Positions 38,701 to 53,700 of a DNA stretch of 64,000 nt are shown here, piece after piece. Positions within the stretch are counted from its first letter, which is position 1, and each line of letters starts with the position of its first letter. The translations under genes and the position numbers were made by a program. The stretch covers positions 4,064,420 to 4,128,419 of the forward strand of contig JANPWX010000072.1 in NCBI GenBank assembly GCA_024734555.1, read 5' to 3'. Origin of the DNA: Trochalopteron elliotii. Lineage: Eukaryota > Chordata > Aves > Passeriformes > Leiothrichidae. The notes under the pieces were generated by a model that was given only the letters and a program-made list of their open reading frames with translations, searched no databases and was not told where the DNA came from.

Positions 38701-41700
38701 TTTGAATTGTGGTTGTGGTTTTTTGTTTGTTTGGTTTGTTTGTTTGTTTGTTTGCAGGATATGAAACTTTTGGTGGATATCCTGGTCAGTCAAAACAGAG
38801 AGAGTGCTAGAGAACTGACAAATGGTATGAATATCAGGCAAGTATTTGGAAAAGAAGCAGGAAAAATAGAGCAAGGTACTTCGTAAAAAAAAACAGTGAA
38901 TGCTAAGGAAAAAAGCTATTTAGACATACTGGCTGTTTAGACAGACTGGCTAAAGCTGATAGAATTGGAAGAGTTGACATACTTTCTGTAAGCATACCTA
39001 CATCTACTACAAAGAAGTAAATTGTCATGTGACTAGCAGTGAAATTTGAAATAAGTTTTCATTGAATTCTTTCATAAGAGGCTCTTGAAGGGACTACCTT
39101 GTTCAAAAAGAGAAGAATTCCCTCACAAAATATAAGCTCATTAAAATACAGAACAGAGACAACAAGAAACACTTTTTACAGCTCAGGGAAGCTGCCACAA
39201 GCAGCTCAGCAGTAAAACTACCAGTGAAATTCAGTGTGGATAACTACAATATAATCATTCATAGAAAAAATATACAGCCAGCCTACAGAGTAATGGGACA
39301 TATAATATTTTAGCTACTGGTGAGAAAGGAATTCACAGGCTCTGTCAATACTGGATTCAAAGCAGATCATAAAGAGAGATTTAGTGCTCAACAATGTTCA
39401 AATGTGAGCACACTCTTTACACAGTCAAGCCCTCACCAATCTGGATTCTCCTGGGGAGGGTGGAAGAGTCACCATTCTCAAGACATCACCTGCCTGTCGC
39501 CAGCCCATTATCAAGTAACTCTCAGAATCTGTATGCAGGGTGAAGTGAGTCACTTCGTCCCAGTGTCAGGAAATGGTTGTTGCCTGTGCTGGCAGGGCCA
39601 TCAAAAAAACCCAGTTTTTCTTTCTCCACCTCGCTTTTGTCTGTTCACTCCCATCCTTCTGGCACAAGCATTGCTGTGGCCACGCCATAAATCTTGAAAA
39701 TAGATCTGGCTCAAAACCAACCATTTCTGCAGGGTTAATTTTTAATCCTGACCGCTTCCGTATTTTGATCCATAATACATCTTCACAGTGAGCTGTGCCA
39801 ATACAATGAGGAGACAAAAGGACAAAAATAAGCAGCTGAGGGAAGGTCTAATTCCTCCAGTGGTGATGCTAGCTGTGCAGCTAAAAGCATTAAGTAGGCT
39901 CATAAACCACGTAATGATATACTAACTCTCCCTCTCTTCATCCCACTGAAGCAGAAGCACTTATCCCCTGGCTCTGTGTTTGATTCAGGAGAGGCATCTC
40001 TATGATCAGTGGTGAGCGTCTTCACAGAGCTAGGCTTGCAGGAAAGCATCCACTTTTTGTTTGGATGAATTTTTTGGTTACTCATCCCGGGGACAGAGGA
40101 CCACCAATGGCAGCTGAAGGGAAGTAGAAAGGCTACCCTCTTCATCAGTGGCTATTATCTTTAGCATTTTTAAAATAATCAGATATCAAAAGAAGAAAAA
40201 AAAAATGTATTATCTGCAAAAAATGCAACAACTAACAGAGAATTTACTTGTATATTACCCTCTGTGGAAGAAGGGTAAGGAAGAATTTAATTTTGTTGAC
40301 ACTACCAAGATGGCTCAACAGTATCCTGCAAGTGCCACTCAATGAAAGTAGAAAAGAGGAAGTTTAAAAACAGAAAGAGGGACACTGTCACATGAATTTT
40401 TATCAAACTGTGAAATTCATTATCAGTGTTGGGAATGCCAGGAAGATAAAATGGGTTAAAAAGGAATCAGACAGTGAAGCAGAAAGCAAAACAGCCAATA
40501 GCTATTAAACACAGCCACAGAAACACCAACTGGCAGAAGGTGAGAAGTATATGTCCCTGGAAAGGTCACTCTGTGCAAGTTGATTTCCTCCCCTACTCTT
40601 CTTCCAAACATTTGCTACCCATCAATATCACCAACAGTAACTTAAAATGGCAGGTCTTATGCCGGGTATGTATTAAATTAGTTCATAACATTTTCCAGTA
40701 ATATTTAGACTTTGCTTGAGACTGTTTGAAAATGAAGAAGTTTTTTTTCTCCTTCTTCTTTAATGGAGAATAAGTTAGCAGAAAAATCAAAGGTAAAAGA
40801 CTGAAGAGGTACAAATAAGTGCTATCACAACAAGGATCCTGACCTACAGCTCTGAAAATGAAGACTTTTTCCATTACACGATCATTTCTTAGTTGGTGTA
40901 TCAGAGAACACCTCTAGCAGTGTGCAAAACAAACTTTCTTGTTGATGTGACTGAAGCCACAAAGGAATCTTTCCCAGTGAAGACAATATTCATTCTCTCC
41001 TTTATTCTTGGTATTGCACCCTCTGCCTCCATCTGAAACTTGACTTGACAGGGACTAAAGATTTTCCACTGATGCGATGAAGAACTTAGCCCTCTTTCTG
41101 AGGGAAAGTAGCTGTGCTCTAGACCCACTCTGTCACCACCATCAAATGCACAAACTCTAAATGTGCTGCTGGTGACAAAGCAGATGAAGAATGTTATTTC
41201 TAAATCAAGAAGGATGTTCTCCATTACAATAAATAGTGCAGAAACTGCCAGATAATTTTTTGTGTAGCAAGCTGCAGGGCCTGCATGGCAATTTAAATGA
41301 CAGTCATCAACTTTTGAGGAATTGTAATATAAATGAATGATTTAAGGACAGTCTGGAATAGTCCTTCTCAAGGCTGCAGTCTGTGAAGGCTCAGGCTGTT
41401 CATGAGATCTCACATGGATTGTCTCTCCCATTTCAGAACCCTGTCTTGTGAACTGCATTCTGGCACAATGGGCTGGAATTGCAGCTTTTACCCATGAATC
41501 TTACACAGGCCTGAACATTTAGAGAAAGAACTGCCCTGGCATCTTCCCTGAGCTTAGTACAGGGTAAGACCATTGACATCACATTTGTTCTGGAAAAGCA
41601 CAACTGGGTAATAAAAAGAGTAGTTTCCTGTTGGGTCACAGTTTTTAGTGCAACCGTGGCCTCAGCGTGTGGTACACGTCTGTGTGCATGCTACATTGTT

Positions 41701-44700
41701 TCTGTGTCTGCACCAAATTTCTAATAACTGTGAAGAAAATAGCTTGCAATTCAGCAACCAGGGTGACAGCAGATGGATGCAGACAGATGGGAGCAAACGG
41801 GGAAGCTTTGAGCCAGTATCGGTCAGAATGACAAGCAATAGTCACAGCACTCTATCAGCATAATGTCAGTGATAGCTATTGGTGAGTTTTAGGGGCCTGT
41901 TGGAAGGCAAGAAAGAAAATAGTTTTGTAGATGCTCCTGACACTCCTTTGCAAGGGTGTGGGGAAGAACAGGACAGAGGTGTTGCTTTGAGAAGGTGACA
42001 GGCTGCATGTGGCAGCTGGCATTGTGTCCACTGGTGCAGGTGAAGAGAAGTGTGTGTCTTACCTGTCTACCCAAAACCAGTAATGTGATGAAGAATATGA
42101 ACAAGGAAATTGAGCCCATTGTCTTCAGGTCCTTCAGTATTCCTGGCCTATAAAATAAAAACATAAGTAAAGCAGGCTGCTCAAAAGTTAAACCAATATT
42201 ATTTCAAGCACAAAAGTAAGATCACAATTTATATGTACTACCTTCTGGTATATAAACTAAAAAATTTCAATATGATATGCTATATTATTTGATGAAATAT
42301 CATTATTTATATTATGTAGCTCTAAACACCTCTACTACATTCTCTGCAAATGTGCCTACATTTTAAAGTCCAATAATAAGATGAGGATTTAGGAAAAATA
42401 ATATCCTTTTTCACTTGCAAATGGAGAGCATTTGTAGCTTATTCTATACAAGTAGAATAAAAATGGATTTTTAATGCAATAACACTATTTCAGTTGTGGA
42501 GAGCTCGACCATATCCAATGAATATGAAGAAACAGAAACGAAAGCACCTAACTCCCAAGAGACCTTTTCACCTGAGAATTACAGGACGTACAAACTAGAT
42601 CTTGTACAGAGTTTATTAAAACTCTGCTTTGGCAAAAGTCACTAAAGGTAATGGGAAACAGTTCACACTAGAACTCCCTGACTCATGCCACTGAAACTAG
42701 AACCTTGGTGAGAGATTTAGGAAGGAAAATAACAACAGAGTGAGCTTGACTGACAAAATCAAAGCTGCTGGAAGCATAAGCTCAAACTAACCTGTCCCCT
42801 GGTTCTCCATACCATCACACACATACCCTTTCCATTAACAAAATGGAAACAAAGACTTGGGTTTGTTCATTTAATCTTTAGATTCAAGTGCAAAGAAAGC
42901 CTACACTTTTTTTTTTGTTGTTCAATTAAGATCCTTTTCCATGATTGTTACAGCACAGGAAAAATGATATTGAAACTACACTAAATATCTGAAATTTCTG
43001 ATACGGCATATGCCATACACTTGGCCTACACAGAAAAAAATCACCTCTTCATTTTGAAAATGAGGTAGAAATTACACCTGTCCAAAAATTATTTTACACA
43101 GCAATAACAGGAAATAGAGTCAGAACTTTAGTCTTACATATTATCACCTGTAACAAAGATTTCAGCAGTCTCACTAAAAACTTAAGATATAAATGCACAG
43201 GCACAGCAAAATAAAATGAAAAAGATCCAAACTGTTGGTCTGCTAATTTTTTCAATCGCTAAGACTTCATTTGTAACATTTCAGACTATGTACTAGTTCT
43301 GGGGAAGCTTCTTTGTCTTGTAGCAAATATGCTCTAAAAGCCTTAATGATGTGCAGCCTGAGGCCTTAACAAACCTGATGATGACTGCTTTGTAATGCCC
43401 TTTATGACAAAAATGCAAATTAACCATATCCCATTTCCAATAGTATGCAATTTAAATGCCTTGGTCAGACTTATTTTATAATGTTCTGAGGTGTGACATC
43501 AAATATTGACTGCAGCAGGACAATGATTTTACATTGTGACTCAGATTATATACAGCTAAACATATATCTTCCTTGACATAAGAACTACCATGGGTAGTAT
43601 TTATCTTCAGAAAGACTGGAGTTAGCCACCTACCTTCTAAGAGGTGCCATTGCATACATAAATTTGCTGTAGTCATCCAGCATGGGCCCATGAGTGTGCA
43701 GAAGGATAACATTGTAGCCCACCAATGCAATCAACATTATTACCATTTTCAACTCATAATTTATCCTCAGGAAAACAGAACAGGAAATGAGCCCTAATAT
43801 GCAGCTGTATATAAAATACTGGCAAAGAGAAATCAAATGGAAAAATATTTAGAATTTGGCTCTTGAGTAGGAAATCATGCATAATAAAATGCTCAGGCTA
43901 CTTTAAAAAACAAATTATTGACTGACCACTGAAGTGTGCAATCTATCACAATCTGGGACACTATGGTTTATAGACAGCCAATAAAAACAAATTTATGCTC
44001 TGTAATTTTCACCCTTTGACACATTTGATTTACGCATCTACATTTGTGGGATACCACTCCTGGTGTTGAAATCTAATGTAGGAGTCTGCTGCCAGCAGAC
44101 TGATATAAGATTTATTCCTGTTCCACTGTAAAATTTTCATTCATTCTTGAGTCCCAGGATTACCTGTATATCTTGCTAGCATTTGGGTCAAGGTCAAATG
44201 ACTAAAGGCCTGAAAACAATAATTTCATTGTCTAAATTTGCAGTTGTTATAAAACTGATGCAGTACACCGTTGTTATGAATATAATAGACAGGCAATTTT
44301 ACGAACTCTAGAAATGCAGCTAGGAGAGGAAAAATACAAAGCTATTAACAGACCATGCATAATATAAATATAAAAAATCCTTTTCTCAAATCCTGTGGAG
44401 TAATAGCCATATAAGAACACATTCAACTGCTAAAAAAAAAAAAAAGCCTTTTCTTTCCTATGTCATATATATCAACAAAAATACATATAGTTGAAGTTAA
44501 ATTCCTGGAAAAAATATTTTCTCATGATGCTTTCTGGAAATTGATTACGGCATCAAAATTAATGTTAAAACAGGAATGATCTCTAGAATCATTATCTTAG
44601 TCTTTAATATGTAACCCCTTTGCCAGAAATGCTTCCTGAAAATTACAGTCCTGCACCTTGCAAGGAAGTTTCTTTTCTGAAACTACAAAGCACTCTATTT

Positions 44701-47700
44701 CTAGTCCTGCTATTTTTGGACTACTGTTGACTTGTTGATGGCAGCACTTTTGACAGAACCTGAATCACTGTATACTAATTTTGGAGGATCACTAAGAAGG
44801 ATAATTTTCACACCACCCATCAGACAGAATTTATCTACCATCTCAGTCTTTGCTGCTACTGCAATTTGCTCAAAGATCTGATTGAAATAAGAAATAGATA
44901 GAACTATTGTTCAGAATCACCAAAAAATAAAACTTCTCTGATAGCTGCATTTCAGAGGAGGTCACACTCCAAATTCAGTGTTACATAAAAATAGCAGCAT
45001 CCTTTTTTGAGTCAATAAGGCATTCTACTGTTGAAATCAGTTTTCCAAAAAGAAACAAGCAGAGGCAGTCTTGAATCCACAACTGGATACTGTTTGACAA
45101 AGACCCAGAAATTTTCAAGTGGAACAGTCTCTGACAGTGTTCCATAGGAATACAGAGAAGAGATTGAAAATTTCAGACAAGGGTGGATGAATTAGAGAAG
45201 AGTGGTACAGCCTCACATTTAGGAATGCAGACCTTACAGTGAAATGCCGTGTTTCAGTAGGCAACAAGCAGATCTGGAGATCTGGAGAGTCTGGCAGTCC
45301 ACAGAGCAGTGAAGCTGAGCAGGTGAAGGCCCCTGCTCTGCTTCGTGCATTCCCTTAGCCAGCTCACCCAACTTGTCATAACCCAGGATCCTGCAGGCAG
45401 CTCCCACTTGGTACCAGTGTGATGCCACCTCTGCAGCCTTGGCTTTATCCAACAGTGCAATGGCACGTTCCCATGGATGTCTCTTTTGTCTGACAGCAGT
45501 GAATAGAAATGTCTCCTTTTAAGAAAATCCTCAAATAGCTCAAAAGAGGAAAATGCTGGGTAATCTCTCCACAGACAGAATCTGCACCTCAACATCTGAA
45601 GGGGTGTAACTCCATCTATTCTCTTTTTCCTTCTTGTGCTAGCTAATAAAGGTATTTTAACCAATACCTCGCAGAGTCTGAGCGTCTTTCTTACAGGGAT
45701 CACAGGTCTGGTGCTTTGCACCAGGGTACTACACACATAGGATCCAGCCCAATGCATTTGGTCTCTTCTCTTAAAATTTAAGACCTACAGTTCTGTGGGT
45801 ATAAAGATGTTTACTGAAGTAAGAAGGAATTCTACTCCCATATGTCTATAGAGAAAAACTTGAGGACAAAGTGATTTTGTAAAAGAATTTCCTAGTCGAA
45901 TAAAATATATTCCAAAACTGCATCTTCTGGATGTCAGTATTATAACTTTTATTTATTTAACATGTGGAGGTGGCAGCACTGATACCAGACTGTATTTTGT
46001 CCCAGGAGCAGATCTACACATCAACTTCTATTACATGGAAACTACAGAACATCATATCAAAACTAAACAAAACTAGACACAAAAATGTTGCTATAATTTA
46101 CTGAGGAATCTTTGCTAAGTCTTTTTAAAAAGTAAGCTATACTAATCAAAAAAACTATTTTGGAGGGTAGAGAAAGGGGCAAATCAATTGCTTTGCTTCA
46201 CAAAGAACTTAATTCAATTGGGCTAAAGTAATTCCCGAAGCTCTTATGGACTCATTTTAGATGACATAGTCAATAGACATCAGGTTTACTATCATAAATC
46301 ACATAAAGTTTATCGACATGAATAAAGCTTAAAACTAACACACAGATTCAAAATAACAAATTTTTAATTTAAGGAAACAAACATCTGTCAGCCTAAGTAT
46401 TCAATATCTTATAGAGTGAAGGGAGATAATTTTAATCCCAGAATAAAAGAAAAAATTGAAAGTGGTAACTCAAAAGGAATTTATAGCTTTTTCAAGCTAA
46501 AATATATGCAGTGTCTGGGGATGAAAACAATGCGTATTTGAGAGATGTTTTAAAGTTTTAAAAATCTTTAGCTAACTGTAATCTTTTCATTTATTAATGT
46601 CAGAAGTGAAATTTTAACATAGTTTTTTATGCCAATCTATCAAAGACAAATTTTTGTAGATTAAAGAATTTGTTTTAATACTTTAAAAGCTATAAATCCT
46701 GAAATCAGGACACACCATTTTGGTAATGGTCTCATTATTTCACCATAGAGATGAAATAAACTCCCTTCTCATTGTCACCAGCTTATTCACCCAAACCCAG
46801 CTGACCTATTTTGACACAATATATGGCTTGTTTTTTTCAACTGCAGGTCTTTTGTAATCCTTTTAAGAATCATTGCTCTCTAGGATGCAGTTCCCACTTT
46901 TTTTCACCAATGTCCTTCCCCCACCTCCAGCATGTGCAATTGTGCTTTTGTTCACACTGAGGCATCTTCTTCAGATCAGTTCAGTTCTCTTGACCAGTTT
47001 ATACAGTGGTACATGAGAGTTTTATTTCCACCCCTCTCAGAGCACCTCTTACCAAATATGCAATGACAGGAGTGTGACAATTTCACACTTGATGAAAATG
47101 GTGAATGTTCTCAGGTCAGTCACATGAAAATATTCCCACCATGGGAAACCTGCCTGCAGACTAACCTGGCTTTCAGTGCACAGTCTGCTTTGCAGATGCT
47201 GTGTGTTAACTTGATGTCTTGTAACGTGTTAGCATGGGTACCCGAGTTAAGCTTCCTTGTTATTATGCTGTTTCCTGCTTTTTTTATCTGACATTCATTA
47301 AAATCTCTATTTTCAGAAGTACTAAGCTTATTTAACTTCCCACTTAATTCAAATGCAGTTGCAGCTGACTAAAAAAAAATATTCAGGCTTTTACTGCAGT
47401 CTCAAAAATGGGTGGGTGTTTAACTTCAAGCAGATCTGGTAACAGTCAATTTAGAGTACTTGTAGTAAACAAACAAAGAAATGTGAAATGAACTTACCGG
47501 TAGGAAAAAACAGTTATTTTGTATACACCATCGTGTCTGATTACTTGAATTAGGAAAACTTGCATTTGATGAATTAAGAACTGAGGGAAAAGCTGTCACA
47601 GCATTATCCAGGAAAAACTAGAAAAAAAAATCAACATATAATCCATTAGCATGACAGCTGTTTAAGGTCAAAGTAGAGAATAGGAATGGAGATGCAGAGA

Positions 47701-50700
47701 AAGCCTTGCATGTAACCATTTAACTTTGGTATTTTACTATTTTTTTTTGTATTTTAATTTGAAATAGGAAAAGGAAGATGACATAAGATGATTACTTGTT
47801 CCTGCATTCTCAAAGAAAAACAACTGTGCTATCCTTCATCTGACACTTTCTACCTGAATAAGAGAAAAAAGGCCCTTTGTTGTATTACTTGCATACATCA
47901 GAAGCTCACACACCCACAAGACATTGAAGAAATAAACTCGATATGAATAATTCCTGGATTTACCTCAACTGAATGTCCTATTTAAACACAGGAAGAATTA
48001 AAGAAAGAATAAGAAATCTTTAGTGAAGTTGGTTTACACAGATGCAATAACATAATAATGCTGACATTAATATCAGAGCTAATGTTACTGAAAGTAAAAA
48101 GTAGATCCAGTTATTGTCAGTTATTGCCCAGTTATTATCAAATTCAGCCAGTAATCACACAGGAAACCATCATCATACAGACCCCCTTGATGCAATGATC
48201 CAGTGCTTTCTTAACAATTTAGATTTTGGTGACTACATATTCCAGTAGTTTGAATCTCAACATTTAAGCTGTTTCAACACTTAACCACTATTCATGGCTA
48301 GTTCTCTTCATCTCCTTCTTGTCATAATCCCATCCTTTAGCTTTCACATAGCTTCTTCCTCTCCCTATTATTTAAAGTCCTAATTTTTAGTGTCATCTTA
48401 GACTTCATTGTGCTCATCAGTCTATGTTTTTTCTTGTTCCTTCCCTGAACACAAGCTCTTCATTCCTCTAATTAGTCTAGTAGTCACCCTCTGTACACAC
48501 TTCTTTCAATTCAGCCTTCTGGGTGACCAAAACTGCCAACACACTTCTCAGATTTTATCAGTGAGTCATGCAATAGCACTAATACTAATTCTGCAGAAAA
48601 TATATTACCATATATCCTAGAGTCACAGAACTTTCAGGGTTGGAAGGGATCTCTGGAGACCATCCAGTCCAACCCCCCTGCCATGGCACAGTCACCTAGA
48701 TCAGGTTACACAGGAACATGTCTGGATGGGTTTTGAATGGCTCCCGACAGGGAGACTCCACAACCTCCCTGGGCACCCTCAATATAAAGAAGTTCTTCAT
48801 AATATTGAGGTGGAACTTGTGTTTTAGTCTATGGCCATTGCTAATCATCTTGTCTCTGGGCACCACTGAAAGGAGCCTGGCACCATCTTCTTGACACTTG
48901 CCTTTGAGGTATTTACATGTATTGAATAAACTGAATATAAAAACTGAATTTATGTATCTAGAACAATGCTCCTTTGCTCACAGCTACAAAACCTTAACAG
49001 CTCACTGTACCTTCTTGCAGCTGGGGCTCAGACAGATCTTGATGTTACAGGACCTTAACATATTCTGCATATGGACATCACCCCAGCTATTAACATCATG
49101 GTCAGCAAAAGTGAGGTAGCTTTCCTTTATTGGGACTCACCTAGGTAAATGCAGTTTATACTTACCATGGGTTAAAAGCAGTCACATGGATGGTTATTGT
49201 GATTCAGCTGAGTTGACATTAAACCCACATAATTAATTAAAATCCTGAACTCATCACCCATCCATCTGATAAGCTTCCAACATGTATCAGAATTTCTTGT
49301 CACTAATCTGTCACACCAACTAAAATCTTGAGCTTTTTACTACTAAATTTTATCCTAGTCCTTTTACTCAAATCCACACCTGATTTCTTCCTTTCTAAAA
49401 TCCCAAGCCTTACCTCACAGACGCTGACTGTCACTTTAATTTATCAGCAAATTTCACAGTCCCTCTTATACACTAAATACGAAAATCCACATGTGGTTGA
49501 CCAGAGTAAAGCTCCACAGGTCACCTCCCTCTCACATGCTGTTCTCTGCAGGTAGTCACTGTGCAACCCACCTCTAAATTCTTTCTCTATTTCTGTCTTT
49601 TAACTACTGTTACAGAGAAAACCTGAACTGCTTCATTCAGAGAAACTAAATGTGGGTCAAAATGGTTTATTGATTAACTAATGTTAGATCTGCTCAGTCA
49701 CAGTTGTGTACAGCCAGGTCTTCGAAACTTCCAAGGACACAGACCCACAATCCCCCTTGGCAGCAGTCAGCGCTGTACATGCACATTGACTTCTTTCATC
49801 TTTCCAAAGACTAACCAACCTCCCATGTCACCACTTGTGTTGAGTGCCCTTTGATATGTTTTATTGCTCAGCTGAGAATAGTCTGAAGCCATTCTCTCTC
49901 TAACTCCCCTTCAACAGAAGTCCAAGGTTGTGGATTTGCAAAGGTTATCAATACACCACCTACTACCAAAATCAAGCTGGCAGTCATCTGTGTTTATGCA
50001 GCTGCACTTTTGGGTTCTCTTGCTTTGCTAACATAACTGTGCATGTGAAACTACATATAATTAACCTGCCATCAGTGAACTACAAAGCCAGGATCAGTAT
50101 TAGAAATGTAACAGATAAACCAGGAAAACAGACCCTACAAAATGTTAATAGACATCTATAGATTTTGAAACATCCTTTTATAACTGATCTGAAAGAGCTC
50201 TAGTGACGTGTACATGCAGAGAGTTACATGCACATCTGCCTCTTCACACAGGATGTGTGGGTGAAATGCACACATTCCCCCAGTTTCCCTCTTCTGGGAA
50301 TGCAGGTTCCTCTACTGGCACACACTGCTGAAAGGAGATGCAGGTACTCTAGTTTTACATGCATCTTTTACCAGCTCCCTGCAAGCTGTCAATGCACATG
50401 CTGGAGAGAGAGCCTTGCGAGTTTGTGTGAAGGGACAAACCTGAGCAGTGGCTTTTCCCTGCTTGTCCCAGCCTGTGCTGTTCCCTGCCCATTTGCACAG
50501 CAGGCAACTCAGTATCTGCCAGGCAGGCTACTCTTGCTGGCTGAGGCCGAGGTGTGATGCCAGAGAGGTGACTTATGACAGTGTCATTAGAGTGTTTTGA
50601 CAGTCATCTGTTTCCACTCATAGCTCTCTGTCTCTTGTTACACATTTCCACATTGCCCAGAGAGGCTGTGCAGTCTCCCTCACTGGAGATACTCAAGAAC

Positions 50701-53700
50701 CATCTGGATACAATCCTTGCTTTGTGCTCTGGGATGACCCTGCCTGAGCAGGGGGATTGGACCAGATGATCACTGTGGTCCTTTCCAACTTGATCCATTC
50801 TGTGATTCTCTAGCTTTTATACTTCTTTTCACACTATTTCCTTCTTCACTTAAGGATTTTCTGAAGTTTCTTGGTTACTTTTTAAGCCAGCTCATGCTTG
50901 CCTGCCTCTTTTAACAGGAACAATTTTGGGCAAAAGCCCTTCAGACAGCTTTGAGGATTTACTCCCCCTCCCTGCCTCCAGCTATTTAATAGCTTTTGTG
51001 AACAAGGGCATTTGCCAAGGGAACCCACATCCCACTAACAGTGCATATACTTTTTCTGTAAACATGAAATATTTAGTTTCAGAATCCCACCTTATGCATG
51101 TCCCCAGAGCAAAGATTATATAACATGAAGAACTCAAACACAATTATACTATAGACACTCATGAGGCATGCATATTTATATATGCTAATTTCTATTAACA
51201 TTTGGGTTTTGAACTTTGCACAAAGCATTTCTGACCTCTAAATGCTACCTGTATATGCAGAACACTATGTGAAATATGGTATGCATACATTAATAAATAT
51301 AAAAAGGGGCGAAAAAAAGGATATGGAAGTGTTGTCACCTGCCATGAGCCAAACAACACTTATTTCTGAATGATGTGTTTGCACTTGTCTTTCTTGTCTC
51401 ATCAGTTATCTACATCTGCTATCATGCTTTGAAGATACATATTGTTCTTCAACATAGTAGTTTGTGTAAGAGTAGGTTCAGTCCTACTAAGCAGTCACAC
51501 CGACTCGACTCAAATGAAAGCAGTATTTTTTTATGAATACCAATGTTTGCCAGGGAACGTCTGAACATGCTACCATTATATTCTTATTTTAACTTCATAT
51601 ATTCTAACAGGTTTTTTCTTTCCTTGCGTTCACATGATCTGCAATCCTCATTTGTGAGTTTTCTGCCTCACATAATGAAAATATCTGCTTTCAGTGGAAG
51701 CCATGTGGTGACAGATCCTTCCCAGAAAGGATGCAATAAGCAAGTTAGTGCATCTCTCTTGTCTGAAAACAACAACTTAATACAATAGTTTGGATCTCAT
51801 TAGGAAAGAAGCCATCTTTCTCACTGAGGCAGGAAAGTACCTGGATGTAGAATGCATACTCCAGTTTCCCTTGAAAAATTGCAGTTGATCTGACAGTTGA
51901 GTCAGGACTTTTATTCCCAGATCCTCACAAGAATCCCCCAAGAATAGTGTGAATAACCACAAATTCTGCTATCATTCCCCCTCTTCCCAAGCTCAGAAGG
52001 GGAGGTTTAAGGATGGCCTGGAAAGCTAAGTTCCTACCAAGACTATTATGCATTTTTTTACCAAATAAAGGTGATGCTGAGATATTGGTAAGTTGTAAAA
52101 GGATAATGAAAATCCAGAGAGTACTGAAATGCATTTAGCAGAAATTTTAAAAGCATTTTGCCTCTGGGTTTGTACAAGGCTTCTTAACATCACAGTGCTC
52201 ATGCATCTGTTATTTGGTGCCTTTGGCCTTTGGCACTCTTGTTAACAGTCAAATGGACCAAATTAAAGTTGCTCAATAATTTCTTTTTTATGAAAATTTG
52301 TGTGCCAAGTGAGAAGGCATAACTATCTTTGTGCCACCATGCATTCAACTCCTAGATCCCTGTAGAGGCAATACGTAGTGGCAAGTTCACTTGCCTTATT
52401 CAAAGCTCCCATCAACAGGAAAGATGGGAGCCTGCTGCCCCTTTACAGCATGATTTTTGTATTTGACACATATGGAGAGATGATATGGGTCTTCCCACAC
52501 CCTTGAAGAAACCAGAACTGCTGTAAACATTATTTCAGAGCAGTGTCTCACCTGCTAGTAGTGCATCTTTGTTAATCTAGTGTACCTGGACTGATACTGA
52601 TTTTTTAAAGTTCCTTAAATCCTGGAATAGATTTGTGACTGGCCCCTGCAAGTACCACTTAAATGACATTACTGCAGCTGTGCTTTCTCCTTTCAATCCC
52701 CTGGCCAGGTCAACCTCTAGACAGTGTTTGTATATTCTTCCTGAAAGACATGCATTAGGCACCCTCCAAACAGGGTCTTCAACGTGCCAGGCACCGTAGG
52801 GATGTATAATTAGAGTGTATCTGCCAAAGAGCTTAACAACTAAAAATACGAGTTCAGCAACAGAGTCAGCCACACTAAAAGGAAGGTATATTCAAGAAAC
52901 CAACTTTCCACTATGAGAATGAAAGCAGGCTTGATTGATTATTTATCATTATTTGAACACAGGATATCATTAATGACTTAGAGAGGGCCAATACTTGCAT
53001 CATTTAGGGCAGTTTGTGCTCACAGATGTACATGAATCAATGGAGCAAAAAACCTCTCTCAGTCTTCACATTCCTGAACATGTGTTCTTTAGAAGGAAAT
53101 AGTCCAGTTGCTAAAAGCAACTGGATGAAAAGACAGAAGAGGAAGTAATATCTAGAGAAGGGCCACAAAGATTATCAGAGGGTTGGAGCACCTCTCCTAT
53201 GAAGATAGGCTGAGAGAGTTGGGGTTGTTTAGCCTGGAGAAGAGAAGACTTCAGGAGGACCCTACAGCACCTTCCAGTACCTGAAGGGTCTAAGAAAGAT
53301 GGGGACAAAGCTTGTAGCAGGGTCTGTGGTGACAGGACACGGGGTAATGGTTTTAAAACAGGGCAGATTCAGATATAAGGAAATGTGTGAGGAGGGTGGT
53401 GAGGCACTAGAACAGGTTTCCCAGTGAGGTGGTGGATGTCCTGTTCCTGGAAACACTCAAAGTCAGGTTAGACAGGGCTCTGAGCAGTCTGATTCAGTTG
53501 ATGATGTTCCTGCCCATGGCAGGGGCTGATGAACTACATGACTATTTAAGATTCTTTTCAACCCAAACTATTCTATGATTCTATGATCCTGAATCTTAAA
53601 GCTGGCAGTTAAGAGTAATTAAGAGTTAGTGGGACAGTATAATGCTGAGATCTTGTTGCTTGCGCCAGGAACCATTCATGCATTTAATGCAGAAGTCACT

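Noticed and set aside
39320..39697. 125-codon plus-strand frame in an ADCY2 intron
   Set aside because: No recognisable motif. It is antisense to ADCY2, and composition alone could produce it.
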